A DNA stretch of 64,000 nt from Arthonia radiata (lineage: Eukaryota; Ascomycota; Arthoniomycetes; Arthoniales; Arthoniaceae): the NCBI GenBank assembly GCA_002989075.1, contig PSQN01000013.1, forward strand, positions 654,379-718,378, read 5' to 3'. Made by a program: the position numbers and the translations under genes. The notes under the pieces are model-generated. The model was not told the origin of the DNA. It saw only the letters and a list, made by a program, of their open reading frames with translations, and searched no databases. Shown one piece after another: positions 1 to 10,742 of the stretch (positions are counted from its first letter, which is position 1; every line of letters begins with the position of its first letter).

Positions 1-619
1 CCCTTCCCTTATGGAAAATAAGCAGAACAAATCACGTCTGCAAACGCGCCCATTCAATCAAGTTCCTCCGCTTTGTCCTCCCTCTTGTATGCAGTAAACT
101 TGAGCCTTCCTAACCATAACACATAGTAGCACAAACGCGGGATAGACAGGGATGCACGTGCGTGCATCGTACGTACTCTCAATGATGTCGCTCAAATGCC
201 GTGGTCTGCAGCTGTAGCTGTCACTAGCGCAAAACTCTTATGGTCAAAACACTGAGAGGAACAAGGTCCGTTCTTTCTATGGTGACAGCGACTACCATAG
301 CTACTCTCAGTTACTGTTTGGATCACCTCTCTTCGGCTCCAAGACTCCTTCGCAAATTGGGACAATATCTTGTAGGATAGATATGCTCCTACTGCAGGTA
401 TTCCGAAGTCGCCCATCATCCTTACTGAACATTCCCCGAAGAACTTGTCTCAGCAACCGACTCGACCATCTTACCTCAACTCTAGCAGCACAACGCCACC
501 GCGTTCCCAAGATGTCATCGCCGTTTTTCCTGGTATCGCAGATTTGTTTTCCATCGTGGTGCAAATTTGCTTGCGGGAATGAGATTGCAATGAAGAAAGA
601 GTAGGGACTAGGGTTTGGT

Positions 620-840
620 TGATTCCGCAGAACCCAGTTCTGATGAGAGGCGCTGGAAGTCGCTGGGCTTGAACGGAGCCGCAGAAACTAGTTCTGGTGA
701 GAGGCGTTGGAAGATCGCTGGACTTCATCGGATCCACCGATGCCCTCTCCGGTGAGAGGCGCTGAAGGTTGCTGGGTCTGAAATGATCCGCATGAACCAA
801 TTCTGGTAAGAGACGCTGGGTATTTGCTGTTGATCTGTTG
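620..840. repeat. degenerate 54-55 bp tandem repeat, about 4 copies
   Basis: Four diverged copies of a unit containing TTCTGGTGAGAGGCGCTGG followed by a GCTGGG-type segment and a GATCCGCAGAA-type segment. The GGTGA core falls at 642, 696, 751 and 805, giving periods of 54, 55 and 54 bp. A 54-bp period equals 18 codons, and the minus strand reads an imperfect 18-residue repeat with an LTRTGFCG-like core, but the 55-bp step changes the frame. It could be a decayed repeat protein gene or a minisatellite. Confidence 0.75.
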
Positions 841-2263
841 GCTGGTTATGATCGCCATTTGGGAACGAACAGCACGCTTTGCTAAGATCGTGAACAATTA
901 TGCTGCGCAGTGTATGACGCTTACAAATATCTTGAAGGTAAGGTTATAGAGTTTGTCGGGCCTCTCGAAAAGTACTAGTAATGTGAGCAGACATGCGCTC
1001 AGCAGTGAACTTCACCTCCTGTCTTCATTCCTTTATATCCTTCCTTCTACTTCAGTAATAGCGAAGACCGCGTGCCTTTGCGATGTCGTTGTTTTTGGCG
1101 TTTAGCTGCCATGCTCAGGTCATGAATAACGACGATCCCCAATAAAAGGCGATTGCAACTCTTCGAAAAATCGTTAGTCTTTGCATCCGGCTGCTGTGTT
1201 TTGGTCATTTGGTGGTTCGCGTCTGACTGCTGCGTTTGATCTTTGAATGGCGTGCATCATGCTGCCGTGCTTTGGCATTTTGTGGTGTGTATCGTGCTAT
1301 AGGAAACAACTGCCGGTTATCCTTAATCAAAGGTGACTGCAAACCTTCGAGCTGTCATGTGAGTCGGTTGAAAAATCAATGGAGAATCTTCTAATCCTCC
1401 TTTTAGTCATGAGTGTCTGTGCAGGCGTACATATCCTTTTGAACATTCCGAGAGGAGTAGTGAATTGAGGGGTATGATCAGTCACTATCCGAAGTGACTT
1501 GACTATAAGACGACACTAATTCCTTGCATCTGGCTATTGTGCTTTTGTCATATCATAGTGTGTTGAGCGATGCGAGGTGGACCGCCGGTCGATCCTGAGT
1601 AAAGAGGATTGCTAACGTCCTATGCTGTTTTGAGATCGACATTTCGAAGTGTAGACTCGTGTTCTTCTGCCAGACTTCTCCGCTCTGCGTGGCTCGCGTA
1701 GATTATGGAGCATGTCGAGAATTTCAGATTTCAATCGTCCATCATCCTTACGGATCGAAGAAATGGTCTCTCAGTCATCGACCTCAACTCCAGCACCCCA
1801 GCGCCAAAAAGCTCCACCGCATTCACGAGACATTGTCGCCGTTGCCGACACCGCTGGAAAAGTTGACGGAAGGGGTTCTCGTCATAGTGTATATGTGCTT
1901 GCAAGCATAGATAAAGAGTAGGGAAGAAGAGTCCAAACGATAAAACTTCCACGACTATAGGACCCTGGCGCGAGCAGACGTCCGTCGCGTTCGCGAGTTC
2001 TGTCGCCGCGCTTCATGGTATCACGGTCGTGTGACTCTTCCATCGTAGTGGAAATGAGCTCGCAAGAGTGTATTCGCAAGAGACAAAAGGTATGGATAGA
2101 GTGTTTGAACAACGAAATCGCAAGGAATTTGCCGACACCCCAGTCTGCTGGAATATTGCTGTTGGTCCTGGCTGCATACGATCCTGGTACAAATCTTGTG
2201 GTGGACCAGATGGTAGCCACTGTCTGCCAGAGGTAGAGAGTTGCCAAAAGGATACTCACGGAT

Positions 2264-2408
2264 GCTCGCAAGTCTGTGATCGGAACGAACAAGGAGTGTG
2301 TGAGCGAAGGGGCAAGTTGCCTAAACGATGTCTGCTGTTGTAAGGATGTGATCGGAACCAACAAAGAGTATCAGAGAAGAGGGAGGTCGCTGAGCCGCCG
2401 TCTGCCAC
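2264..2408. repeat. degenerate 72-bp direct repeat, 2 copies
   Basis: Two adjacent diverged copies share GTGATCGGAAC(G/C)AACAA(G/A)GAGT, starting 72 bp apart at about 2,276 and 2,348, and end in a GTCTGC-containing segment. GTCTGC also occurs upstream at 2,143 and 2,222, so an older, longer array is likely. No gene is recognised across it. Confidence 0.6.
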
Positions 2409-4741
2409 TATTGTGCTTGCCCAGTGTTTCGGATTTCCAACATGCTTCCCAAATGGTGTGTAGACTGAGAGCGTTTCTATTACCGTAAGTGTGTAATACA
2501 AAAGACGCGCATGATGGCAAGGTCAATGCTTTCCGAGGCTATGAATAGCATCGGCAGTCGCGAACCGCAGGCAACATCTATCCTCCGAAACTGTTCATCA
2601 TCCTTCAGAAGCTTGTACTTCAGAGCCCGTGGTGTGCCCTAACATTCGTGTGACGCTGTATCGCTGCGTGGTCTTTAGCTTTATCGGGCCGCCCTTTTTC
2701 TCTCGTTGCTGGCACGTTGCCGCTGCTCCGAGCACTTTCCTGGAAGACGATCAAACGGCTACTTAAACATCATAAGTTTTGGTTACTGATATCTTGCTAT
2801 TACTCCACCAGGCATGCTCACTCTGACACCGGAATCTGAATATTTTGCGTTCGGGAAAGTCTGTGATGCTCCGATCAAAGGCGATGGCTGTGCCTCCAAT
2901 CAGCTTTTTCTTACCTTTGCGATGTAGTTGTTTTTGTATCTGGCTGTTGTGCTGTGGCAGTCTTGGAGTGCGCTTGGTAGCGCAGGAGAGACTAAAGGTC
3001 GCTTTCGAACAATGAAGAGCGCTTCTATCCTCCGATGTTTAGCTGCTGTACCCGAGTATCTTCTACTGTGCTTGACTATATCTCGGCTTCTGCGTGAGCA
3101 GAGTCCGGCTTCGCACGACAGCTGCGCTCCTAGTGGATGTGCTCTTACAGAACTCATCAGTCCAAGATTGTATTGGGGGATATGTTCGCAGTTTATTATC
3201 GGAGTTCTTCCTGAATCGCAGATGTGTCTTCTATCACAGTGTGAATATTCCTGCAATCATGCGCCCCAGACGGGCAAAGCGTACGTGAAGAGATCGAAAT
3301 GAAGTTACCGTTCCATGTCCAGTGTGATTGTGCTCCTAAGGATGTCGCTGCGACAGAGAAAGGACGTGAAGGAAGCGCTCGCGAGAAGGTTTCTGCGCCC
3401 ACACGCTGTGACTGTGCTCGCAGGTATGCGACTTGAGTGGAGAAAGAGTTTTGACGAGGAATTCACAAAGAAGTGGCTGAACGCCTGATGCTCATGTGCC
3501 CGCAAGCAAGTGGTTTCGATTGACAAAGATGGTGAACATTGAGGTTGCGAGAAGGTCGCCAGTGTGTTCAATGAGCCGGGTTCTAGTGGATTGGAGGTGG
3601 GTCGACTTGGGTACTGCGCTATCACGGACACATCCAGCCATGTACATGTATCTGTGATTTTTAGTCCTGTCGAGTTGGGTTGGTATCCCATGCTCGCCGA
3701 TATGGTAGCGTGCGCTGCCGATCCACCTCCATCCGGATCCGATCTGTTGAGAGTAATGGAGTAAAAAAGCGTTCGGCTGGGGTCAGAGACTTGGGCACTG
3801 CTTAAGCGGCATCGGTGTTGACGTTAGAGCAAAAGATGGCCGCTGCTTGATGGGCATCCGCATGAGTGTTAACAGTAAAGAGTCGGTCTTCTCGTGAGTA
3901 GCATTCAGGTCCATGATAGAAGTAGAGAGTTGGCCCTTGCGTGTTAGCGTTAAGGGCTGGACATATAATTGGATTGGGGCCGGCGTTCACGTTGGTGCCG
4001 CCAGCAGAAACGCTGTTCGCTTCGCCTGGATTCCGGGCGATACTGGGTCCCGCCAATGTTCTTGCTGTTGTAGTCTTGTAGTCTGTAGGTTGTGAGCTTG
4101 TTGTTCGCAATCAACACTTGGGCAACGGACTTCACCAAAATAGCTGTCGACATGGTCTTGCTTAGCAGAACAAGAGAAAAGTGGACTAGTAAGAGGACGG
4201 CTCTATTCCAATCGTCAGCCGTCCGCGGGTGGGATACGTTCTTGAGCCAACAATGGCTTGCTGGCGCTGAGAACATCAATCTCGCTTACAGTACTAAGGC
4301 CGATCCCATCCATGGACTGGCAACTAACGTATGGACCACACCTTAGGTAGTGCCAGTAAGTTACGATGAAAGATCTTGGTTCTCGTGCTGCACAATATAC
4401 CCATCTTTCGAACCAGATTCAACACGCTTCCAGCAGAGATGAGCCTGGGACTTCTACGCGGTCGACCGATTCTATCCAATCTTGTTCAACGTCGGCGCCT
4501 TCGCTTCACGGATGCCGCCTTGAAGCACCGCCGAGTGTTCTTCTTCTGACTTGAAACTCAGTTTTTGCTGAAAGGCGGCAGGGATTGGCAATCTGATTTT
4601 GAACGTAATTTGCTCTCTTAGCCACTATGGAAAACGACTGAACAACACTTATTACTCACCTCGTTATCCAATAATCTTACAAGTGCTACACTCGCACTCA
4701 CGCCCTATACCTTCAAACCCGAAAAATACAAGAGCGGCTGA

Positions 4742-7317
4742 TCAGTCTTCGTCAAAGATCATGAACGTATTCGCCAGCACCGTCTCCACGACCCTCGCCT
4801 GCATCGCCTGATCGCGTCCCTGACCTAGACCCATCGAGCCACCCATCATCGTCGGCGCGAAACAGATTGCCAATGCTTGCGTGCTCATACGATTGCGCTC
4901 GGCATGCTCTTGGACGCGCCAAAGATGCAACACGATGGCGCGGATAGTGGCGTAGTTCGGGTCGGGCAGGGCGTTGATGACAGCGTGGATGGAGTCGCGG
5001 CGCGTAGTTGGGTCTTCGATTCCTATGATCGGTCAGCACTAATTTCTCGCGCATCACGTGTTTAGAAGAGACGGCAAGTGGCGTACTGGCAGAGTCAATG
5101 AGCGCTGTGTAATGTTCTGCGGTGAAGAGGGGGTCGGGCAGATCTCTGAAAAACATCTTCAGCAGGCCCGCAACACTGTTGACATCGTGGAAGAACGCCT
5201 CGGGATCCCGGAAGTCGATCTTGCTGCTATCGTGATCAAAGCGCGCTCGCAATTGTGAGATATGATTCGCGTTACCGTTGGTGCGGTAAATGCCTTCAGT
5301 GTCGAGACCAAAGAGGTCAACGGCTTGAATACATTGGTAGACGACGAGAGGGACTGCTGAATCGTCCCGGCGGAAGAGCTCATCGAGCTTCATACCAAAA
5401 ACACGGTTGTAGGGCTGCAGCTGCTGCGGGGGCGTTGCCGTCGTTGCGGAGGTCGGAGCGCTCATGGCGCCATTTGTGGGGCCGCTAGGCTGAGCCGAGG
5501 AGCCTCGCGGAGGGTGTTGAATGTTGCGCTGCTCATTCCATGCGTTGCCAGGTGGACCTGTTGGTGGTGCTCCAGCGGGGCGAAAGGGCTGATTTGCAGG
5601 CGCAGGCTGGGGAGCAGGTTGAGAATTAGGCTGGGAGATGGACGGCTTCTGCGAAGAGTGTTGCGTGCCCATACCTGGATAGGGCGGTGCTGGCTGAGAT
5701 GGTATTTGTTGAGCTGACGGCGGCCCACGGAAAGAGCGATCCGGAGTCTGTTGGCGGCCAGGCTGGAAGCCGGCGGGTTGAGGCGTCGAAGGCGACCCGC
5801 CTGCGCTCAAAGGAATGGTAGATGTTGGTCCACCGGTCGTGGAGGAGACCTGACGGCTGTTGGCAGTGGGCGTAGAAGAAGTCGAGACTGGCGGCAATAC
5901 GGGTGCAGTCGAGGACGAGATGGGCTGTGAATATGAAGGTTGAGATGGCGGTTGTGAAGTGGTTGGTGACGTCGAGATCTTCGGCACTGAAGGCGTAGGG
6001 GCTTGAGATGAGGCTGGAGCAGACGTGGACGTCATTGCTGATTGTGATGCGCCACGTGGACGTGTCGCGGGTGTAGTTGACACTCCCGTACCTCCAAGAG
6101 CCGAGTGCTTTTGATATCCGATGTCCGCGGGCTTTGTCGGCAATTGGGACGCATGACTTGTGACATACATATGGAAGTCTCGATCGTTATCGATGCCCTG
6201 AATCATTTCACGCATACTCGGAGCCGCGCTGCCGTTTGCGAGGTCACCCATTGGACTGATGACCATGCCATCGCCCACGATCAGCCTTTCGTTGAAGTTC
6301 GCTTGGGGTCAGATTAGCTTGCATCCTACCAGGCCTTCGCATGTTGAGAAAAAGACCTACCAAACTTCTGCAATTGCATTATCAGCGCGCTGTCGCATTC
6401 TCGGATCAGCTCCTGCAGCTCCTTCACAGCTTTTGGTCTGTGGCTTTCCGCGTTCTCGCGCCTCGCCAGCTGTGCAGCCTCGACCCTACTCTTGTAATCT
6501 TGATCTGCACCTTGCGCTTTTCTGAGCAGTTCCTCTTCCCTTTGCTCCGCGCTCTTTGGGCCCTTGATGCCGAACGTCCTGCCGCTGCTGTCCCCGGTCT
6601 TCGCCCGCTCGTAACCTTCGGCTGCATTGTCGTACCGAATCTTAGCCTTCTCGAGAGCGCTTTCAGCGTCTTGTACGCGCTTCTCATTATTCAGACCCTC
6701 GTGTTTCCAATGCTTGCGTTGACGGTCCATGTTCGCAGCTATTTCGTTCAAGTCTTCGTGCATTTGCAGGAGAGATTGCGCAAACAGCGAGCCATTGTCC
6801 GCCATCTTCTCATGGAGCATAGTAACCGATGATAGATTGGAGCCGTAGGAGCCTTGTCTTGTCTCCATGCGGTTGGAGGCGTCACCCGTGGCGCGCGCGA
6901 GCTTGCGCATACCGGAGGCATGGTCCTCTTCGAGAGCAGAGCGGCGCTTGAGGAAGGCGGCAAACTCCTGAGGTCATGAGGTCAGCCTTATTTATTGGCA
7001 AACGCCAGAGGTGTTGCGTCGGGATTGACAGAGGTGAGCTTGGGGACGCACTCGCGCTGAAGCTATACTCTGTTTTAGCTTGTTGAGAAGAACGTTGATA
7101 CCAATCTACGAGCTCCATTAGTCAGAGCATCTTGCGCTTCAAGCACCTCACATACGTCCGAACATAGCACAGTCTCTGTGGCCTTATTGCTCGTTGCCGG
7201 AGGTGCTGTAGCGCCAGCAGAGAAGCCGTTGGTGGTAGGCCCTTCAGGCTCTCGCGAGGTTGAAGGTCTGCCTGCTGAAGTGCCATTGACACTGCCTTCA
7301 GCCATAGTGGAGGTCAT
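4742..7317 (-). CDS. RGD1: F-BAR / RhoGAP protein (Rgd1 type)
   Basis: Five exons: 7317-7156, 7105-7052, 6967-6361, 6301-5087 and 5022-4742, joined by GT-AG introns of 50, 84, 59 and 64 bp. They give 772 codons in one frame. The start at 7317 (MTSTMAEG) is the first ATG after an upstream region with no conserved sequence. Residues about 50-300 form an F-BAR (FCH) membrane-binding coiled coil. Residues about 300-570 are a Ser/Pro/Gln-rich linker. Residues about 576-765 are a RhoGAP domain with GLDTEGIYR, carrying the arginine finger, and a CFAPTMM segment. Rgd1 family proteins bind phosphoinositide membranes and stimulate GTP hydrolysis by Rho GTPases (Rho3/Rho4 in yeast) at growth sites. The domain order matches Rgd1 closely; the exact substrate here is inferred. 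Confidence 0.93.
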
Positions 7318-8748
7318 CGAGCACTCGAGGGACGAGGCAAAGGAATGAGAAATGCGAAATGCGCTCGAGTGCCTGGGAAGCAAGGATGATGGTGCGAGCA
7401 AGCAGGGAAGGCTCGAGGACGCGCAGTCAGGGCGAGGAAGCTGGTGCTGCCAAGAAATGACATCGGACAATAACCTTAATGGCCCAAGCTTTCGGACGAA
7501 AAGAACTCTCCAGCCACACCCCGGAATCTGTGGCTGTGGCTTCAACTCGAATTCCTCCACTTCCGCTCACAGGGAAGGCGATTCTTGGATGCAAGTTGCA
7601 TTTTGACTGTATGATGATTATCCCCCGTCCCCACTTATGCTTGAATTGGCCCCTCTTGTGATACGACGTATCGCATCAAGAAACAAGAGGCGCATGGCTC
7701 CAGACGTAGCATCCTACACTTCCATCTCTTGCCATCGACAGCGCTATTACAGCCGCATGTCACTAGAGCTCAAAGGCTAATCAGCCCCTTATGCCTACTT
7801 AAGACCTGCAATAGGGTGCGATGTAACAATCAGTATCCGTGCGTCATCTTGCCATACGTGATGAATGACCGCACAGCCCACAACACGTTTACAGCGTAGA
7901 TTGTCAACATGCATTGAAGGTTGTGATGAGTATACTTACGGATGTGAAAGCGATCATAAGATGTGCGCGTTGTAAGTAGAGATTGCCTCTCAACTTGAAA
8001 AAGCTGGCGGCCTTGCACGGGCTGGTTGGGCTCCACTGAACGTCGGAAAATAGGTCATCAGTCAGGCCCTGCTGCAATTGTTGGACTTTAGAGGCATCAG
8101 CCACCCCTGGTAAGATTGGGTAGGCTGGACTGCACGGAAAGTAGAGGGCTAGTCTGCGGCTTCCGCGACTCGATCCACACCCACGGGAGTCTGCTGGGCG
8201 TTCTTTGTTCAGTACTGCATAGTAGCGTTGGCAATGAGACAAGTAAGACGGTCAAAATGACAGGCTCCGGTCAGGCTTGAGGCGAAATAGTCTCCTTCCT
8301 TACTTGACCCCCATGGCCCGGGTCGAGTGAAGACCCGGTATGGGGGTAATATGAGGCAGACATCTAGATGAGTCGCTGATCAAGTGGGCCACTTCTTCTC
8401 TTTCTCTAAACCGCACGGATAGTTCAAGGTCGAGAACTTATCAGTTGGACTCATCGCCAACATTGCTCTGTACGGGGTCGCTCCTGCTTTGAGACCATCT
8501 TCTGCCGCGAGATGATGCCAAGAGACCCGCCTGGTTTGGATATGACAAGGCCGCCGGCGACTCTTCGATCTGGCGAGCTGGCGTGTTATATGCACGCCAA
8601 GACACTTTCGGACGAGACGACCGCCCATGCGCCACGAACTGTGTGGCTGAAGCTTTGACTCAAGATTCCGTCCACTTCAATTTCGCCAAATTCTACACCA
8701 CAAGCCATTGAACCACGAAAAGGCGTGATCTATACACCGAGTCTTAAC
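7318..8748. other. divergent intergenic region
   Basis: About 1.4 kb between the divergently transcribed RhoGAP and NOP6-like genes, presumably holding both promoters. Short frames here have no family motifs. The only conspicuous structure is the inverted repeat at 8,307-8,347, listed separately. Confidence 0.6.
8307..8347. repeat. inverted repeat (hairpin)
   Basis: The left arm ACCCCCATGGCCCGGGTC and the right arm GACCCGGTATGGGGGT pair almost completely around a 7-base spacer (GAGTGAA). The right arm lacks two of the left-arm bases. It lies about 400 bp upstream of the NOP6-like start, in DNA with no other recognised feature. Its role is unknown. Confidence 0.6.
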
Positions 8749-10587
8749 ATGGCAGCGTCAAAAGAGTCTTCAGCGAAAGACTCCACAGACAAGCCCAAGG
8801 TGCGCACTTCGCGCAAAGCCAAAATCGAAAAACACCGCAATCTCATGGAAACCGGCCTCAAAGCCGAAATCAAGTTTAATTCAGCTATGGCAGAGCAGCG
8901 CATGCAGGATCAGGAGCGTATAGCCAAGGAGACCAACGAGAAGTTCGCAGCTAAGAAGTTAGCTGAGAAGATGGCTGCACGCGCGAAGGAGACGGAGGGT
9001 GATGTGCAGAGTCTTGGTGAAGGGCTTTTGATGGCCAGTGGCCTTGACATGGCTCTTGACGGTGCCAATGGAGATAATAAGCCGGTCGCCGACAAGTCTA
9101 GCGCGAAGGAGAAAAAGAGCTCGAAGAAGCGGAAGGACATGGCAGACGAAAAAGATGCGAACGAAGCTACTGTGGAAGTCAATGGCCAGCAGACCAAGGA
9201 GAGCGATAGTGTACTTGAGTCGCCGCCTAAGAAGGCTAAGAAGGACAAGAAAAAAAGCACGTCGAGCGAGCTTGTGGAGAGCGCAGCTATCGAAGCGCCC
9301 GTCAAGGAGAAGCGCAAGAAGAGCAAACACGCCGCTGAGCCAGTGAAGGCACATGAAAGTGGGGAAGCTTCAAGTGCAAAAACGGATGGTGTTGTTGGCG
9401 ACTTCGCAGATGCTGTAGACGAAGCGGCAACGAAAGCGACCAAAGCTACGGAGAAGTCGGACAAGAAAAAGCAGAGGAAGGATGCGAAGACCGGCAAAGA
9501 CGATAAAACCGCAGAGAAAGACGCGGCACCTGAGGTCGAAGAGGCTGTCGAGAACGTTGCGCTCAAAGCAAAGGGCAAGAAGTCGAAGCTGGACAAGGAC
9601 CAAGCGTCCGCTGAGGAACCGGTGGCTGTCAATGGCGAGGTTGAAAATCTGGTCGGGCCCTCCACTTTATCGAAGAGCAAGAAAGCTAAGAAGACCAAAG
9701 GCGAAGCGTCCGCAGAGAAAGCTGATAAAACCAATGGCCAGACTGAACCCGCGACCGAGGCAACGGCCTCGTCAAAGAGCAAGAAGGATAAAAAGTCGAA
9801 GAGCGAGAAGTCCGCAGATACCCCTGCTACCGTCAACGGCGAGCCTGCCGCGATCGCGCCAACAGCCGAGCCCTCAACCACGTCAAAGAAGTCGAAAAAG
9901 AGCAAATCCAAGACTGCCACAGACGACCCACCCGCCATCAACGGCGACACCGCCCCTACAGCCTCAACCGACTCCCCATCCAAACCCCACAAGAAAACCA
10001 AAGAAACCACCAAGCCATCCGACACACCCACCGAAGCCCCCAAAAAGTCCAAAAAATCCATCCCCCAAACCGACGGCACCACCTCCGACACCGCGCCCCC
10101 AACCGCAAACCCCAACCCACCCACCCGCAAGGAGAAACCCCACCGCTCCATCCTCTTCCTCGGCAACCTCCCCTTCACCGCCACGCCCACCGACATTGCC
10201 ACCTTCCTCGCCCCCTCCACCCCGCAACAGATCCGGCTCCAGCACAAGAAGGGTACGAAGACCTCAAAGGGCTTTGCGTTTCTCGAGTTCACCTCGTACG
10301 AAGACTTACAAGCGTGTCTGAAGAAGCATCATAGTATGTTTGATGACGGGAAGAGTCCCGCGAGGAAGGTGAATGTGGAGTTGACGGCTGGCGGGGGCGG
10401 GAAGAGTGAGGAGCGGATGGGGAAGGTGAAGGAGAGGAATGAGAAGTTGGAGGGGGAGCGGAAGCGGAATCATGAGAAGGAAGTGGAGGCGCGTGAAGAG
10501 GGGGCGGCGAAGAAGAAGAAGGAGGCCGAGGAGAAGGGGGATGGCATGAGTGATATGCATCCGAGTCGGAGGGCGCGGCTGGCGTAG
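8749..10587 (+). CDS. NOP6: nucleolar RRM protein, Nop6 type
   Basis: One uninterrupted frame of 612 residues. The frame opens further upstream but has no ATG before 8,749 (ACATGGCAGCGTC). Residues about 1-90 are a charged helical segment. Residues about 90-460 are low-complexity repeats of the type SKSKKAKKTKG separated by acidic and alanine-rich stretches, typical of nucleolar proteins. An RRM follows at about 464-545, with RNP2 ILFLGNLP and RNP1 KGFAFLEF. The tail is basic (KEVEAREEGAAKKKKEAEEK) and ends MSDMHPSRRARLA. Yeast Nop6 is an RNA-binding factor of early 40S ribosome assembly; the RRM and tail fit that family, while the long lysine-rich N-terminal region is much larger than in yeast. 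The coding strand switches from C-rich (9,960-10,230) to G-rich (from about 10,330). Confidence 0.85.
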   Translation: MAASKESSAKDSTDKPKVRTSRKAKIEKHRNLMETGLKAEIKFNSAMAEQRMQDQERIAKETNEKFAAKKLAEKMAARAKETEGDVQSLGEGLLMASGLDMALDGANGDNKPVADKSSAKEKKSSKKRKDMADEKDANEATVEVNGQQTKESDSVLESPPKKAKKDKKKSTSSELVESAAIEAPVKEKRKKSKHAAEPVKAHESGEASSAKTDGVVGDFADAVDEAATKATKATEKSDKKKQRKDAKTGKDDKTAEKDAAPEVEEAVENVALKAKGKKSKLDKDQASAEEPVAVNGEVENLVGPSTLSKSKKAKKTKGEASAEKADKTNGQTEPATEATASSKSKKDKKSKSEKSADTPATVNGEPAAIAPTAEPSTTSKKSKKSKSKTATDDPPAINGDTAPTASTDSPSKPHKKTKETTKPSDTPTEAPKKSKKSIPQTDGTTSDTAPPTANPNPPTRKEKPHRSILFLGNLPFTATPTDIATFLAPSTPQQIRLQHKKGTKTSKGFAFLEFTSYEDLQACLKKHHSMFDDGKSPARKVNVELTAGGGGKSEERMGKVKERNEKLEGERKRNHEKEVEAREEGAAKKKKEAEEKGDGMSDMHPSRRARLA

Positions 10588-10742
10588 AGGTGGGCTGCGT
10601 GTGAGGTGTGAGGTGTTTGTCTGGCCTGCGTACGCGACGCGCGAGTGATATGCAGCCGAGTTGGAGGGCGAGGATGGCGTAGAGATGCGCGGGCGTGTGG
10701 GGTGCGAGGTGCGAGGTGCATGTCCTGCTTGAAGTACGCGGA
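10548..10742 (+). repeat. 95-bp direct duplication at the NOP6 3' end
   Basis: The last codons, stop and following bases of the NOP6-like gene (10,548-10,642) are repeated in diverged form at 10,643-10,742. Both copies begin GAGTGATATGCA, contain GGAGGGCG and GGCGTAGAG, then a GTGAGGTG-type stretch, and end near TACGCG. The second copy lies wholly downstream of the stop codon, so the extra tail is not translated in the main frame. Confidence 0.75.

Larger units (their letters stand above)
1..4741. other. gene-poor region with degenerate repeats
   Basis: About 4.7 kb with no open reading frame that I recognise. Many of the short frames lack an ATG start, carry no family motif and overlap each other on both strands. 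The DNA is of ordinary base composition, unlike the right end of the window. Several stretches recur in diverged form: the DNA near 400-615 resembles 1,725-1,925 and again 1,980-2,070; the string CCTTTGCGATGT(C/A)GTTG is at about 1,074 and 2,913; and TTGCATC(C/T)GGCT recurs near 1,180 and 1,525. Clear short-period tandem repeats are listed separately. It may be a decayed repeat-rich gene or an old minisatellite field. Confidence 0.5.

Noticed and set aside
2928-3302. Cys-rich 124-residue plus-strand frame with a hydrophobic start
   Set aside because: The frame opens with TTG, not ATG, and the hydrophobic stretch lies before the first true ATG. It sits in degenerate repeat DNA.
3802-4279. Minus-strand frames with a possible small secreted protein
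   Set aside because: Two overlapping frames (one rich in Asn, Thr and Ala) have no shared splice solution, no clear signal peptide and no family motif.
8910-10292. 460-residue minus-strand frame opposite NOP6
   Set aside because: It is a shadow of the Lys/Ala/Ser-rich NOP6 frame: its composition is the mirror of that low-complexity code and it has no domain.
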